DNA from: Hordeum vulgare subsp. vulgare | Lineage: Eukaryota; Streptophyta; Magnoliopsida; Poales; Poaceae | Length of the DNA stretch: 64,000 nucleotides | Direction: 5' to 3' | NCBI RefSeq assembly: GCF_904849725.1 | Contig: NC_058518.1 | Location: forward strand, 13,226,147 to 13,290,146 | In this document: positions 22,415 to 34,400 of the stretch, in pieces | How positions within the stretch are numbered: the first letter of the stretch is position 1 | Layout: each line of letters starts with the position of its first letter | The notes under the pieces: model-generated | Told to the model about the DNA's origin: nothing | What the model saw: the letters and a program-made list of their open reading frames with translations, nothing else | Database searches by the model: none | Position numbers and translations under genes: made by a program

Positions 22415-24275
22415 AAGCCTTGCTTGTCCTCAAGCAATTCAGTTGACAAACTGAAAGAGAAAAATAAAACCTTTTACAAACTCTGTTTGATCTTGTTGTT
22501 GCAACTATGTCTAATTCGTAACCAGAATTTCAGGAAGATCGCAAGTTAACCACATAAGCAATATGAATAGGTGGTATCTCGCTAACTCTTTCTAAGACCG
22601 CAAAACATAAATGCAGAGCACTTTCAAAGATCAAGGGCTGACTAAACATTGTAATTCATAGCAAAGAAGATCCAGTCATAGTCATACTCAATATCAGTCA
22701 AAAGCAAAGCATAAAAATGACACCGGTGCTCTCTAATTGGTGCTTTTATAAGAAGAGGATGACTCAACAGGAACATAAATAGACAGGCCCTTCGCAGAGG
22801 GAAGCATTGATTTGCAGAGGTGCCAGAACCCAAGCTTTGAAAACAGAGATAATAATTTTGGGTGGCATGCTTTCATTGTCAACGCAATGACCAAGAGTTT
22901 TCAACATCTTCCACGCTACTCATGCTATAGGCGGTTCCCAAACAGAAAAGTAAAGTTTTAACTACCCCACCACCAATCAATCACACTCCACGGCTAGCCG
23001 AATTCTCGGGTGCCGTCCATACCAACATCAATCCAGGGGAAGTTTTGTTTCACAGTTATGTTTTCGATTTGAGCGTGGAAATGGGCATTCCAATTACCGG
23101 CCCCTTTCTCGTGAATGATAGTGAATAAACACATATCAAGGATAACACGCCTAGCATGGAAGATACCGATAGCCCCTGTCACCACATGAGCGGTTCGGGC
23201 ATACAAAACAGATTATTTCTTGAAGGTTTAGAGAATGGCACATGCAAATTTACTTGGACGGCAGGTAGATACCGCAAATAGGTAGGTATGGTGGACTCAT
23301 ATGGAACAAATTTGGGTTTATGGAAGTGGATGCAGAAGACTGGGAAGCGACCAACTAGAGAGCGACAACAGTCATTAAAATGCATTGAGATTAACTAACA
23401 TTGAGTGCAAGCATGAGTAGGACATAAATCACCATTAACATGAATATCATAGAGGCTATGTTGATTTTGTTTCAACTACATGCATGAACATGTGCCAATT
23501 CAAGCCACATGAATCATTCAAAGGAGAATACCATCCTATCATACTACATCATAGTCATCTCAAAATTCATGTTGGCATTCAAGACAAACCATTATAAGCT
23601 CCTAGCTAATTAAGCATGGCATCAGAAACTATGATCTCTAAGTTGTCATTGCAAACATGGTTCTCTCATAACAAAGCTAAGTCTGGAACGATGAGCAAGT
23701 CATATTTACAAAAACAAAATAGATCGAGTTCATACCAGCTTTTCCGGTCTCAATCACTTCATCATATATCGCCATTATTGCCTTTCACTTGCACGACCGA
23801 ACGATGTGAACAATAATAAGAGTGCTCGTGCATTCGACTTAAGCTGGATTCTGCAAGCAAACACAAATGAGAAGACAAAGTAATATGGCTCTTTAACAGA
23901 TAAACGTATATGCATGCGAGAGCCACTAAACATTGTAACCATGGTCTTCTACCTTGACCCAAAGAAAAAGAAAACTATTTGCACGGGAAAGCTCCCAACA
24001 AGCAAAATAAGAAAGGAAAATCTTTTTGGGTTTTCTTAAAAGGACACAAAGAGAAGAAAACAAGAAAACGAAAATAAACTAGCATGGATGATAAAGTGGC
24101 AAAGTGTGAACACCGACTAACAAGGTGAAAGTGTAAGCAAGAATATAAAGTCGGTGAGAACACGTACTCCCCCAAGCTTAGGCTTTTGGCCTAACTTGGT
24201 CTACTCCCAAGGTGGGAAGTAACCGTCTCCGGGATACTCCGGAGTGGACTGAGGATGCCACTTCTGTGTGATCTC
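22415..24275 (-). other. Non-coding 3' interior of the left Athila-type unit
   Basis: About 1.9 kb between the polypurine tract and the end of the Athila-type frame, with no supportable open frame. It is collinear with 35689-37619 in the right unit. This copy lacks a 109-bp segment present at about 35836-35944; that segment is flanked by aagcaa in the right unit, so the loss looks like a microhomology deletion. Confidence 0.65.
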
Positions 24276-25353
24276 CTATGGCTCCCACTGATAAACTGGC
24301 GCCTCGTACTTGACTGGCGGCTCGGGCACGGGCGTCTGTGGTTGGGCTATGCCCCAATATGAGTAGATGTCTGAGGGCATGATAATGTACCTGCCTGTAT
24401 AAAGCTTGTACAAAGAAGGAGCAGGCAAAGTAATAGTCTCTCGAGTACCCTCACTAAATACCAGGTTATAAATCATCCTTCTACTAACATCTCTATCCAA
24501 AAAATCATGGCGAACCATGCTATCATAATCTAGAGATCTCTCAGGAAGACGAGTCTCTTCTTCCTCATCCAGTCTAATAGGTATCTCAATGTGTCTAGCA
24601 AGACGAGTAGCATTGATACCTCCATAGACGACGCCTTTAGAACGGTTCATGTTCAATCGTGGGGCTACTATAGCGCCAAAGCTATAAGTTTTATCGTTAT
24701 AAAGGGCTTCGCGCAAAACCGCAAGATCTGGAGAGCTAAGTACTCCAGCTTTCCCACGGCCAATCAAACATTTTACCACAAATAATGCGAAGTACCGAAG
24801 CACGGAAAATGTATGCTAGCAGCTCTAGCGCAAGACACTCCTCTCTCCTCTCCTACATCAATAGTATCTATGAAAGCCTCCAAGTCCCATGGACGAGGAT
24901 GATGAATATCCCCAACGTAAGGTAATTTGCAAACACTACAAAAATCCTGAAGTGACATGCGCTGGGGATATCATATAACATGAACTCAACCATATGAGGA
25001 TTGTTCCTCGGATAAAAATTGAAGCTTTGAACAAAAATATTAGTGAGGAGGAGGTATTGCGGACACTTATCTTCAACGAAGGCGGTAAGGCCTGCGTTCT
25101 CCACCAAGTAATAAAAGTCCTCATAAAGTCCGGCGGCGCGTAGGAATACATCGCTTGACCACTCGCACGCTCGAACTTCTGCAACTCGAGGGACCAAATA
25201 CTTGGGTTTATTCTTCTCATCCTCCTTGGGGTCACAGCTTGAAGAGCCTCTCAAGAACCTCCTCATATTTTCCTTTTCTTTCTCTGAAAATTTCTGAAAA
25301 TTTTTGGAGGCTTCGAAAGAAAAGTGAGTAAGGATCAACCAAACTCGTAGCAA
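24276..25353 (-). pseudogene. Athila-type ORF (retroelement ORF of unknown role), frameshifted
   Basis: Read from 25353 downward: a lysine/arginine-rich start with FLRGSSS, then ACEWSSDVFLRAAGLYEDFYYLVE, NFYPRNNPHMVEFMLYDIP, the frame change near 24960, VGDIHHPRPWDLEAFID, a second frame change near 24800, then ALYNDKTYSFGAIVAPRLN and KGVVYGGINATRLARH to a stop at 24276. The right unit still reads past that point, so this is a premature stop. These motifs match the ORF known in Athila-clade gypsy elements (Pfam ATHILA group). Its biochemical role is not established. Here it directly follows protease in element order, where reverse transcriptase and integrase would be expected. Confidence 0.72.
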
Positions 25354-25650
25354 CTACTCGTACAAGTGCCTAGAGACCATATCACGCGTCAAAACTACTT
25401 GGGACCAGCTAAAATTAGCATGCAAAGCTCAAGAACAGGGTCACCAAGGCATCAAGAATACGCGAAGGATAAAGCACCAGAGAAAAAACTAATTGGACCA
25501 ATGGAGGAGTCACTTACCAACGAGCAATTTCCCCAAAACGGTTCGGAGAATGGTGCTTTGAGCAAGGAGATCGAAAATCACAGCCAAAGGAGCAAGAACA
25601 CGGGTTTGAGCTGCGAAACGATTTTTTCTGGAGGTAGGAGAAGCAGATGG

Positions 25651-25850
25651 GAGCTGGAATGAGTGTAGGGGGTGCACGTGGGCCCCACAAGACAGGTAGG
25701 CGCGACCAGGGGGTGCCCGCGCTCCAGGGCTTGTGTCCCACTGGTGTGCCCCACGGACCAGCTCTCAGTCCCAATATTTTTCAAAAATTCCAGAAAAAAA
25801 ACATATTCGATTTTCAGGACCACCGGAGAACTTTTATTTTCGGGGTACTT
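25651..25850 (-). promoter_or_regulatory. U3-like module upstream of the Athila-type ORF
   Basis: The stretch from gagctggaat through cacgtgggcccc, aggtaggcgcg, cagggggtg and cttgtgtcccactgg is clearly similar, in the same orientation, to LTR positions 22077-22175. Weaker similarity continues through attttcaggac and gagaacttt. It therefore looks like a copy of LTR U3 sequence placed ahead of the Athila-type ORF. An internal promoter or leader role is inference. Confidence 0.6.
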
Positions 25851-26067
25851 TTCTCCGGGACGCTAAAACAGAAAACAGGGAAAACTAAACTAACTCTATC
25901 ATTTTTCTTCTAAGCAACCAAAGGTGAAAGCTTGAAACAGAGGTTTGTGACTCCTCGATTCATCCATCTCATGGGCATGAAAAGAAATCCGTCAATAAGA
26001 TTGATCAAATCTCCTTGACAAAACCTTTTCGAATCACAAAAGAAAACAGAGAATTTTCGAATAGTCA

Positions 26068-26488
26068 CTAGGTCACCTCAATGGGATGTTCATCTCCGGA
26101 AAGCAAATCATACTTCATCTTAACATGAGGTATAGGGCATTCAAAGCTCCCAATAAGAATCGATGAAGTTTTTTTGATAGCATTGATGCAATGTACTCGA
26201 TATTGTTTCTTCAGAAAGCGCACCGTATGCTCATTACCGTTGACATGGAAAGTGACATTACCTTTGTTGCAATCTATAACAGCCCCTCCGGTGTTTAAAA
26301 AGGGTCTTTCGAGAATGACCGCCATGGCATCATCCTCGGGAATATCCAGGATAACAAAGTCTGTTAAGATAGTAACGTTAGCAACCACAACAGGCACATC
26401 CTCGCAAATACCGATAGGGAAAGCAGTTGATTTGTCGGCCATTTGCAGAGAGATTTCAGTAGGTGTCAACTTATCCAGTTCAAGCGTA
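26068..26488 (-). pseudogene. C-terminal part of Athila-type aspartic protease, split by CACTA
   Basis: The frame reads TPTEISLQMADKSTA, GICEDVPVVVANVTI and FVILDIPEDDAMAVILERPF, the typical second half of an Athila-type protease. In element order it continues the N-terminal half found at 29014-29270; the CACTA element at 26489-29013 separates them. It ends at 26068 in a stop with no reverse transcriptase beyond. Confidence 0.8.
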
Positions 26489-29013
26489 CACTACAAGAAA
26501 TAAGGTCAATTATGACTCCCTATATTGGTCATTGATTCGTCATTGTTGTCGTTTATTGACCTTTTTTTGACCAAATTTACAACGTCAACAGTTGGCCGTC
26601 AAGAATGAACAAACATGACCTGTCTAAAATTTTGGTCACACGTCTCTGTCGACCAAAATTTTGGTTTGGTCATTACCAATTTGTGGGAGCCACGTAGGAT
26701 CTGACGTGGCATTGCTAGTGACCAAATGAAATCATCATAAATTTCAGATCCTTGTCCACCAATCTAGCTACATGGGCCTGGCCCAATACCTATTTTACTA
26801 TTGAAAATGTCTGATTTGTTTGGGTTGAAGCATTTTTTTGCTAGAAGCACGCATATCTCAGGATAGGCCCATTAAAAATAAGTACAACAGAATAAAAGAT
26901 TGCAAATGAAATGTATATTTCATTTCAGTAGCATATCACATCAAATACAATACATCATCCACCGACTCCACGCATTAATGTTCAACACCTAACAAGGGCA
27001 CATCAAAATAATTTTACATATGCACAACAAAATACTTCTGCAAGTGCAAGTGCACAGAAAAGGGACCTAACAAGTGGACAATCACACATAAAGAGAGTTC
27101 CATAAAGATTGGATGAGAACCACAAGTTTCTTCTCATCCTCTTCCTCCTCAAAATGTGCTCTTGCCATTGCCGCCTACAAGAAGAAAATTGATGGTAAGG
27201 CTTCCAGACCAAGGAAACTAGTAAAATTGCACACACAATATATTTTATTGAAAGCTATCCAAAGAAAACAATCAGGGGTAACGGAAAAGTATATGAATCT
27301 GTATTTTATTAACTCAAAACGTGTATAGATTCCCTTGCTTGTTTGTAAAGAGGTGTGATGACAATCGAATACTACTTGCGTTAAGCATACTCTCGTTCTG
27401 AACAAAGATACAACTTTTACTTCTGAGTTGTACTAGATATATACCCGCAAATAAAACAGTACATGGTATATACCCGCAAATAAAACAGTACATGGTATAT
27501 ACTCAGCAAAAAAAATACTAGGATTAGTTTATAACCTCTTATCAAAACAAAGTATATAGCTAGAAAAAAGTGAAATAAAAAAGTAAATGTGGTTAATTAG
27601 TTTTGCTTGAACAGCTACAGTACATATGTGAATAGGTTGCGCCAGTAAGCTTCATCACACTATAACAAAACAAAAGGGCCACTTGAGGCGCGGTCGAGGG
27701 TGGCGATGGTGAACGTGCACGTCCTCGACGTAGTGGATCAGATCTGGGAGACATGAATATGGGCGATTGAGAGAAAGGGGCTGCACAAGAGAAGGTCAAT
27801 GAGGACGCACCATGAGCGAGGTACCTTTGATGCTGATGCGGGTCCACGTCTCGAAGACTCTCGATCTGCGTTCGCGACCGCTGTAGCCATGAACCGCATA
27901 CGTAGCTGCTGCTGCACCAATCGGGAGAACAAGAGAGGACGGCGGGGCAACAAGCTTATTGTTCACTCCTGCAGGGGGTAGGGATGTGGAACGGGCTGAA
28001 TGAGTCGTTGATTGGGGCGATGGAAGAGTGGTAGGGGCGGCGACGGGATGATGGAGAGAAAGGAAGAGTGTGGCGACGGGATGGAGGAGGATGTGGATGT
28101 GCCTAGGGTTAGGGATCGAACAGATAATGGGTTTGCTTATTGGGCTTTTGGTCCAGAGCGCAAAGTGAAAATATTCGGACATGAGAAAAAATGCGGACAT
28201 GAGAAATTTTACTCCCGTCGAGAGAGGCCAGAATTTTGCACCTTTACACTAATTATTAATGCCAACACTTTCTTTCAAGTTACTAGTGTTACAGTTAAAA
28301 TAATTTATTCATTTAATTTTTTTAATAGATTTTGTATCTCGTGTGTGCATCTTTGGCACAGAATAGTTTTTTGAACAACCTACATACCAACACTATTTTT
28401 TCATTACGAACTTGTTTTTTGAAAAAACTCTGAAATTATATTTTCTGAGGATATAATACATCACGTAAAACAAGAAATAAAACCAAGTCTTCACATAACC
28501 AAATATTAGACCACTCTTTATTATATTTCTCTCTCTATCTAAGTTCCATCTACATATTAGCGGTCAGGGGGGTCCTGGGTCCTGCATGTCATGTACGGTT
28601 AGCGAGCATGGGTTGGTTAGTGGGCCCCACATGTCATATTGATCTGATATGGGACCTACCAGTCGGCTAGAATGTCTATCTAGTTATGTTCGACAAATCC
28701 GCAGAATTGACATGTAGCCATGACACTTAGGAAAGAGTACCGCTGAGGTGTCTGCCCAGTCATCTGCATTCAAGACCATGACCATACAATATGGCAGGAT
28801 AGGCCACAAGGATGCCTTAGCCATTGTTAAATATTTTAATGACCATTTGGGGCCATGAGATTATGACCTTATGAGAATAAATGGTCATACGGTTCAAGGG
28901 TTTGGACCCTCTCTAACCCTTCATGACCATTTGGCAAATTTTAGTCATGGATCTATGACTAATTGGAGCGTGGTCAAAAAAATTCGTCATAGATGAGCAT
29001 ATTTCTTGTAGTG
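26489..29013. mobile_element. Non-autonomous CACTA element, copy A
   Basis: Terminal inverted repeats CACTACAAGAAATA and TATTTCTTGTAGTG enclose 2525 bp. Subterminal repeats of the ggtca/tgacc type are dense at both ends. The 3-bp target duplication is cta on the right (29014-29016) and gta on the left (26486-26488). Copy B at 39907 has cta on its left, so the left gta here is a later point change. No transposase frame is present. Several short frames in 27000-28200 show no motif I recognise. Relative to copy B it lacks about 672 bp after 27606. Confidence 0.88.
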
Positions 29014-29270
29014 CTACGATAAAGAGAGAGAGGCATAACACTAACACCGGCTCCAAGGTCGCATAAAGCAGTTCTAACGTAGTTTCCTTTAATGGAGCAA
29101 GGTATAGTGGGCACTCCGGGATCACCAAGTTTCTTAGGAGTTCCACCCTTGAAAGTGTAATTGGCAAGCATGGTGAAGATCTCAAGATTCGGTATCTTTC
29201 GTTTATTAGTCACGGTATCTTTCATGTACTTGGCATACACAGACATTTTGAGCATATCAGTCAACCGCAT
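29014..29270 (-). pseudogene. N-terminal part of Athila-type aspartic protease with active-site motif
   Basis: Directly in frame after the stop that ends gag (29271), the frame reads MRLTDMLKMS, KRKIPNLEIFTMLANYTFKG and then CDLGAGVSVMPLSLYR, which carries the DLGA form of the retroviral-type aspartic protease active site. The CACTA insertion cuts the protein directly after this region. Its continuation is at 26068-26488. Confidence 0.8.
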
Positions 29271-31438
29271 CTACAGAAAGATGGGTCTAATCATTTCAAC
29301 AAAGCGCTCAAAATCCTCATCATCCTTTTTCTTGGATGGCTTAGGAGGAAAGGGCATAGGTTTTTGAACCCATGGCTCCCTTTCTTTACCATGCTTCCTA
29401 GCAGTGAAGTCATTCTTATCATATCGCTTATTCTTAGGTTGTGGGTTATCAAGATCTACAGTAGGTTCAATCTCCACATCCTTATCATTGCTAGATTGAG
29501 CATCATCATGAACATCACTGTCTATATTGTCACCAGGTTCATGTTCATCACCAGATTGTGTTTCGGCATCAGACGCAGAAACATCATTTGGATTCTCAGG
29601 TATGACAACAACCGGTGAACTAGCATGTAGGTTTCTATCATCCTTCTTCTTCTTCCTAGGATGACTAGGTGTATCAGCATTGATTCCTTGAGAATCTTGC
29701 TCAATTCTCTTAGGATGGACCTCAGGATACAAAGGTTCCTGAGTCATTCTGCCTCCTCTAGTAATGACTCTGACAGAGTTGTCATTTAATTCATTGAGCA
29801 AGTCATTCTGGGCCTTAAGTACTTGTTCTACCTGAGTGGTAACCATAGAGGCATGTTTACTCAGAAGCTTAAGATCATTGACATTTCTGTCCACACAAGC
29901 ACTTAATTGGCTAAGCATACGAGCATTTTGTTCCAATTGTCTGCTAACATAATCATTGAAACTTTGTTGTTTGGCAACAAAGTTATCAAACTCATCAAAG
30001 CATAAGCTAGCAGGTTTATCAAAAGGAATATCACTCTCGTCGAATCTACGCAGAGAATTTACTTCTACTACCTGTATCGGGTTATCGAGACCATGGATCT
30101 CCTCAATAGGTGGTAGATTTTTGACATCTTCACATCTAATACCCTTCTCTTGCATAGATTTCTTGGCTTCTTGCATATCTTCAGGATTGAGGAATAGAAT
30201 ACCTCTTTTCTTCGGAGTTGGCTTAGGAGGTGGTTCGGGAATAGTCCAAGCATTATCATTGATCAAGATGTTATTTAGTAGAGTCTCAGCTTGTTCTACA
30301 ATTCGTTCTCTAAAAACACAATCGGCACAACTATCTAGGTGGTCTCTAGAAGCATCGGTAAGTCCATTATAGAAGATATCAAGTATCTCATTCTTCTCAA
30401 GAGGGTGACCGGGCAAAGCATTTAGCAGCTGCATAAGCCTCCCCCAAGCTTTTGGGAGACTCTCTTCTTCGATTTGAGCAAATTTGTATATTTCCTGCAA
30501 GGCAGCTTGCTTCTTATGGGCAGGGAAATATTTCTCACAGAAGTAGTAGACCATATCCTGGGGACTACGCACACATCCAGGAGCAAAACAGGTGAACCAG
30601 GCTTTAGCATCATCCTTTAGAGAGAAAGGAAATAGCTTAAGGATAAAGTAGTGGCGGATCTTTTCCTCACTAGTGAAAAGAGTGGCTATATCGTGCAGTT
30701 TGGTGAGATGGGCTACAACCGTTTCAGACTCATAACCGTGGAAAGGATCAGATTCGACCAGAGTGATTAACTCAGGTTCGACAAAAAATTCATAATCCTT
30801 ATCGGTGATAAAGATAGTTGAAGTAGCAAACTTTGGGTCATATTTCATCCTAGCGTTCAGAGATTTTTCTTTCCACTTGAGAAGTAATTTCTCAACATCA
30901 AAGGCATCCTTACACGCAAGAAAGTCCTTAGCTATCTCTCCCTCCATAACATAACCCTCAGGTATATTAAGCAATTCATATCTAGGAGAGCTAGATCTAA
31001 CAGGAGTAAAAGCACGTTCTATCTCAATAGTATCGGCGGTTTCAGAAGCATCATAAGCATCAGCAGTAACTCTAGAAATGTGAGCATCAAGGAATGCACC
31101 TATGGCATATTAGGCAAAGTAGTATCTCTAGCAGTATCAAGCATAGCATCATTAGGCAAAGCAGCATCACTACTATCATGGGGCAAAGCAGTATCATAAG
31201 CATCATCAAGCAAGGCAGTATCATAAGCATCATGGATAGCAGTATCAGGCATAGCATCATGGGTAGCAGAAGTAGCATCATCAAGCACATGCGACATATC
31301 AAGATTTCTAGCAGGAGGTGGTGACGCAAACTTACTCATAACTGAAGGTGAATCAAGTGCAGAGCTAGATGGCAGTTCCTTACCTGTCCTCATAGTTGAG
31401 GGCAAGACTTTGGTTCTTGGATCTCTCATATTCTTCAT
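29271..31438 (-). pseudogene. Athila-type gag, frameshifted
   Basis: The frame starts at 31438 (MKNMRDPRTK) and holds a short DDAYDTALL-type repeat at about 31130-31290. It shifts near 31095-31105 and then stays open to 29271. The second part contains the gypsy gag core: AKAWFTCFAPG, YYFCEKYFPAHKKQ, FYNGLTDASRDHLDS and a following QAETLL helix. A long charged C-terminal region follows. Gag forms the virus-like particle in this family. A TAG separates it from protease in the same frame. There is one frame change and no truncation otherwise. The second unit's gag is not in the window. Confidence 0.82.
31130..31290. repeat. Short tandem repeat in gag N-terminal region
   Basis: Variants of a roughly 27-bp word (catcaagcaaggcagtatca and similar) are repeated. 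On the minus strand they encode repeated DDAYDTAL-like units within gag. Confidence 0.7.
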
Positions 31439-31488
31439 AGTGATCAGCAGATATAAATCCCAAGTGACTCAGAGAATATAGCTATGCC

Positions 31489-31506
31489 TCCCCGGCAACG
31501 GCGCCA
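31489..31506 (-). promoter_or_regulatory. Primer-binding site of the left Athila-type unit
   Basis: On the minus strand tggcgccgttgccgggga, nine bases from the LTR end, is the Athila-clade primer-binding site, usually assigned to aspartate tRNA. It fixes the orientation of the element as minus. Confidence 0.85.
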
Positions 31507-33417
31507 GAAAAATGTTGTTGACAATCGGCAGCGGTTCCAGATAAAGGCTGCTTTGTTTGTTAACCCACCAGCATGTGGGATCGCAGCAGTTTTCGAGGGT
31601 AGAGTATTCGACCCAAATTTGTTGATTCGACACGAGGAAAGCCAAAGGATATTCTCAAGTATTAGCAGTTGAGTTGTCAATTCAACCACACTTGAAAGAT
31701 TAGTATCTGCAAGCAAAGTATAAGCAGCAAAGTGGTATGATAACAACGGTGCCAAAAAAGGGTCTTTTGACGGCAGACTATTCCTGACTGAAGTATCAAT
31801 GACGCCAGAAAAGTGTTGCAGCAGGTAACAGCAAAGTAACAAGTAACAACAGTAGTAAGGAACAACAATAGTGGCAGCAGTAGTGACAGTAGTAGCAAGT
31901 AGCAGCAGCAGCAACAGTAGTGACAGCAGCAGCAACAGTAGTGACAACAGTAGTGACAGCAGCAGCAACAATAGTAGTAACAACAAAGCAAGTAACATCA
32001 GTAGTGACAGCAACAGTGGGACAAACTCGTAGGCATTGGATCAGTGATTTTGCTGGAAGGCATTCATCATGCAACAGTTATAACACGGAGAGATATGTAA
32101 CTAGCTCCCGTCCGTTGATGTAATGTAGGCATGTATTCCGTATGTAGTCATACGTGCTTAGGGAAAAGAACTTGTATGACATCTATTGTCCATCCCTCCC
32201 GTGGCAGCGGGGTCCTAATGGAAACTATGGGATACTAGTCATAAACACGTGCATGCGCACGGGTATCATGAAATATTCATTGTTGACCGTATTAATAGAT
32301 AATTTATAATATTATTAGAACAACAAAATTTTAACATTGTTGAAGCGACTTTGAATAATTATTTGTCTTCCCATAAAATCAACACTATAACATAAAGAAG
32401 ACTTTATGAGTGAGACTTACTACTATGTAAGACATAAATGCACCAGCGAGAGAAGTCCTTCTGAACTCCATCGTGCTATTAGTCAGAAACCAAGGGAAAT
32501 GAAAAAAAAATTGACAAATAAATATGAATCCTAGTGAAAATCATAAATAGATTAATAATATTAAAAAAATTATAATAAGTGCATATTGAATAATTCTGCA
32601 TGGAGACATGTATCTTTGTGTATATTTCAATAACACACGCTGCTTATGCCCCGTCATATGTATTCATTGTTTGCGTGAATGATTGAATAATCTAATTACT
32701 ATTGCTTTTGTCAATTCTATGAACACTATTCTATATTCTGATCACTATTGTTTGCTTAATAATTTGGTGAAATAAGGCATTAATTTTTAAATCTTATGTT
32801 TCCTTCTCATATTCCGACTTGCATTTCTAACCTCGGGTGGAGAATATAAAATATGGTAATATTAGAGACGATCGAAGGTTTAAGAAATTGGTATACATGA
32901 ACTAATGATATATGCTATTTTTATAGTGCCAAACTTTACCACCTTTCATTTTAGTGAATAATATGTATTTGCAGTAAATGACTTTGGCCATAACTCTCCC
33001 TATTTATATAGTAGGTTGTACATGTAATATAGATGAATCCTGATAGTAATATTTGCACATGATAAGTCTAGATATTTCAGTTTTGTATACATAAAAGAGT
33101 ATTCTTCCCTAGAAATTGTCACCAAATGATGAGCAGAACCATACCGTTCGTGCGCAGACAGCCCAACACAGAATCCATATCTTCTATGCTTCTTGACGAC
33201 TTAAGTCGGCATGCTCTCGGTCTCATGAATAATATGGATACGACTTCTTGTGGGAGGAAAGGAATGTGACATGAGAGCATATAGATTAGTAGAAGTGTAG
33301 AACAATAAGACAATATAAAATGGTGGGTGGGAAAACAAATACTGACCGGTCCGACCAGACTTTCTTTGTGGATTACTTCTCATCTTTATATGCATGTGCA
33401 TGCATGGCTATATATAC

Positions 33418-33423
<6 letters not shown>

Positions 33424-33483
<60 letters not shown>
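33424..33483. repeat. AT microsatellite
   Basis: About 60 bp of TA dinucleotide inside the Helitron, beside the Stowaway MITE. The tyrosine/isoleucine-rich frames over it are artefacts. Confidence 0.93.
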
Positions 33484-33485
<2 letters not shown>

Positions 33486-33489
33486 CTTA

Positions 33490-33577
33490 CTCCGTCCCAA
33501 GATAAACGTATTAATTTTGAACTAATTTTGTATAAAGTTATACTAAATTTAAGACATTTATTTTAGAACGGATGGAG
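33490..33577. mobile_element. Stowaway MITE inside the Helitron
   Basis: The ends ctccgtcccaagataaacg and ttattttagaacggatggag are inverted repeats with TA on both sides (33488-33489, 33578-33579). At 88 bp it is a typical small Triticeae Stowaway. Confidence 0.88.
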
Positions 33578-34231
33578 TACTTAAAAAGAGTAATTTTCTT
33601 TAATCGCAGATCTTTCCATTAAACTACATTAGATAGATGAAAATAATTTATTTATTTTTATAAATGATCAAAATCACTAAAAAAAAGAAGGTTGGAGATT
33701 CTAGATATTTGTGATAGCAAAACACATGAGTATCGCCACATGATAGACAATGGGTGTGTGTGCCCACGCATGCATGTCAGATCTTTCCCACAGATGAATT
33801 ATCTTTGTATTAGTATATTACTATGTGGAAGTTCTACATTTTAAAAAAAAAATAGCAAAGGATATAGTAATTTTTAATTTGTGTTTTTTCTCTTACTTAT
33901 GATAAAAGTAGATACATCTGTATTATTATCCAACGTTGTGTGAAAATATAATATAATCCTACACATGTGACCAATGATATGAACCCACAAAAAAAGTATA
34001 TTGTCTTCACCAGCTATATTTATGCTTCATGCAAAATTCAGTAAATAATGGTGAAGTCATTATTTTGCACTACTAAAATCTGAAGCACGCTCGAAATGAT
34101 AATCGATCCTTGATCTCGCTTAATACGTACAACAAAGGTCAAACCTGCCCAGTAGGGGCCTTTGGCGCATATAGATCAGCTACGGGATGCAGCGTACATA
34201 AAAGAAACAGTTGTCGTCCGGCAGTACTTAC

Positions 34232-34400
34232 CATTGGCTCGTGGCATGGCACCCCTCAGCACATCAACAAAGTCCAATCTCAGCAAGGACCAAGCAGTCT
34301 TCTTCTGCAGTCGATCTACAGGGTTGACTATAGCTAGTATAATCTTTTCTTGGTGCACATCTCTTGTTAAGAGCCGTAGACTGCCAAAACTCTTAGGACC
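34232..34400 (-). pseudogene. Exon-like fragment captured in the Helitron
   Basis: On the minus strand an open frame runs from about 34400 and reads KIILAIVNPVDRLQKKTA, then FVDVLRGAMPRANG. It ends exactly at a consensus donor GTAAGT (plus-strand 34226-34231). Helitrons are known to capture exons with their splice sites. I do not recognise the parent gene, and chance cannot be excluded for a frame this short. Confidence 0.35.

Noticed and set aside
27003..28374. Short frames in CACTA copy A, some shared with copy B
   Set aside because: Shared only because the element is duplicated. No transposase or recognisable host-gene motif, and frames are short and mostly without splice support.
31444..32074. 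Leucine/cysteine-rich minus-strand frames
   Set aside because: Same short tandem repeat in the middle LTR.
33320..33566. Frames with Tyr-Ile repeats
   Set aside because: They read through the AT microsatellite in the Helitron.
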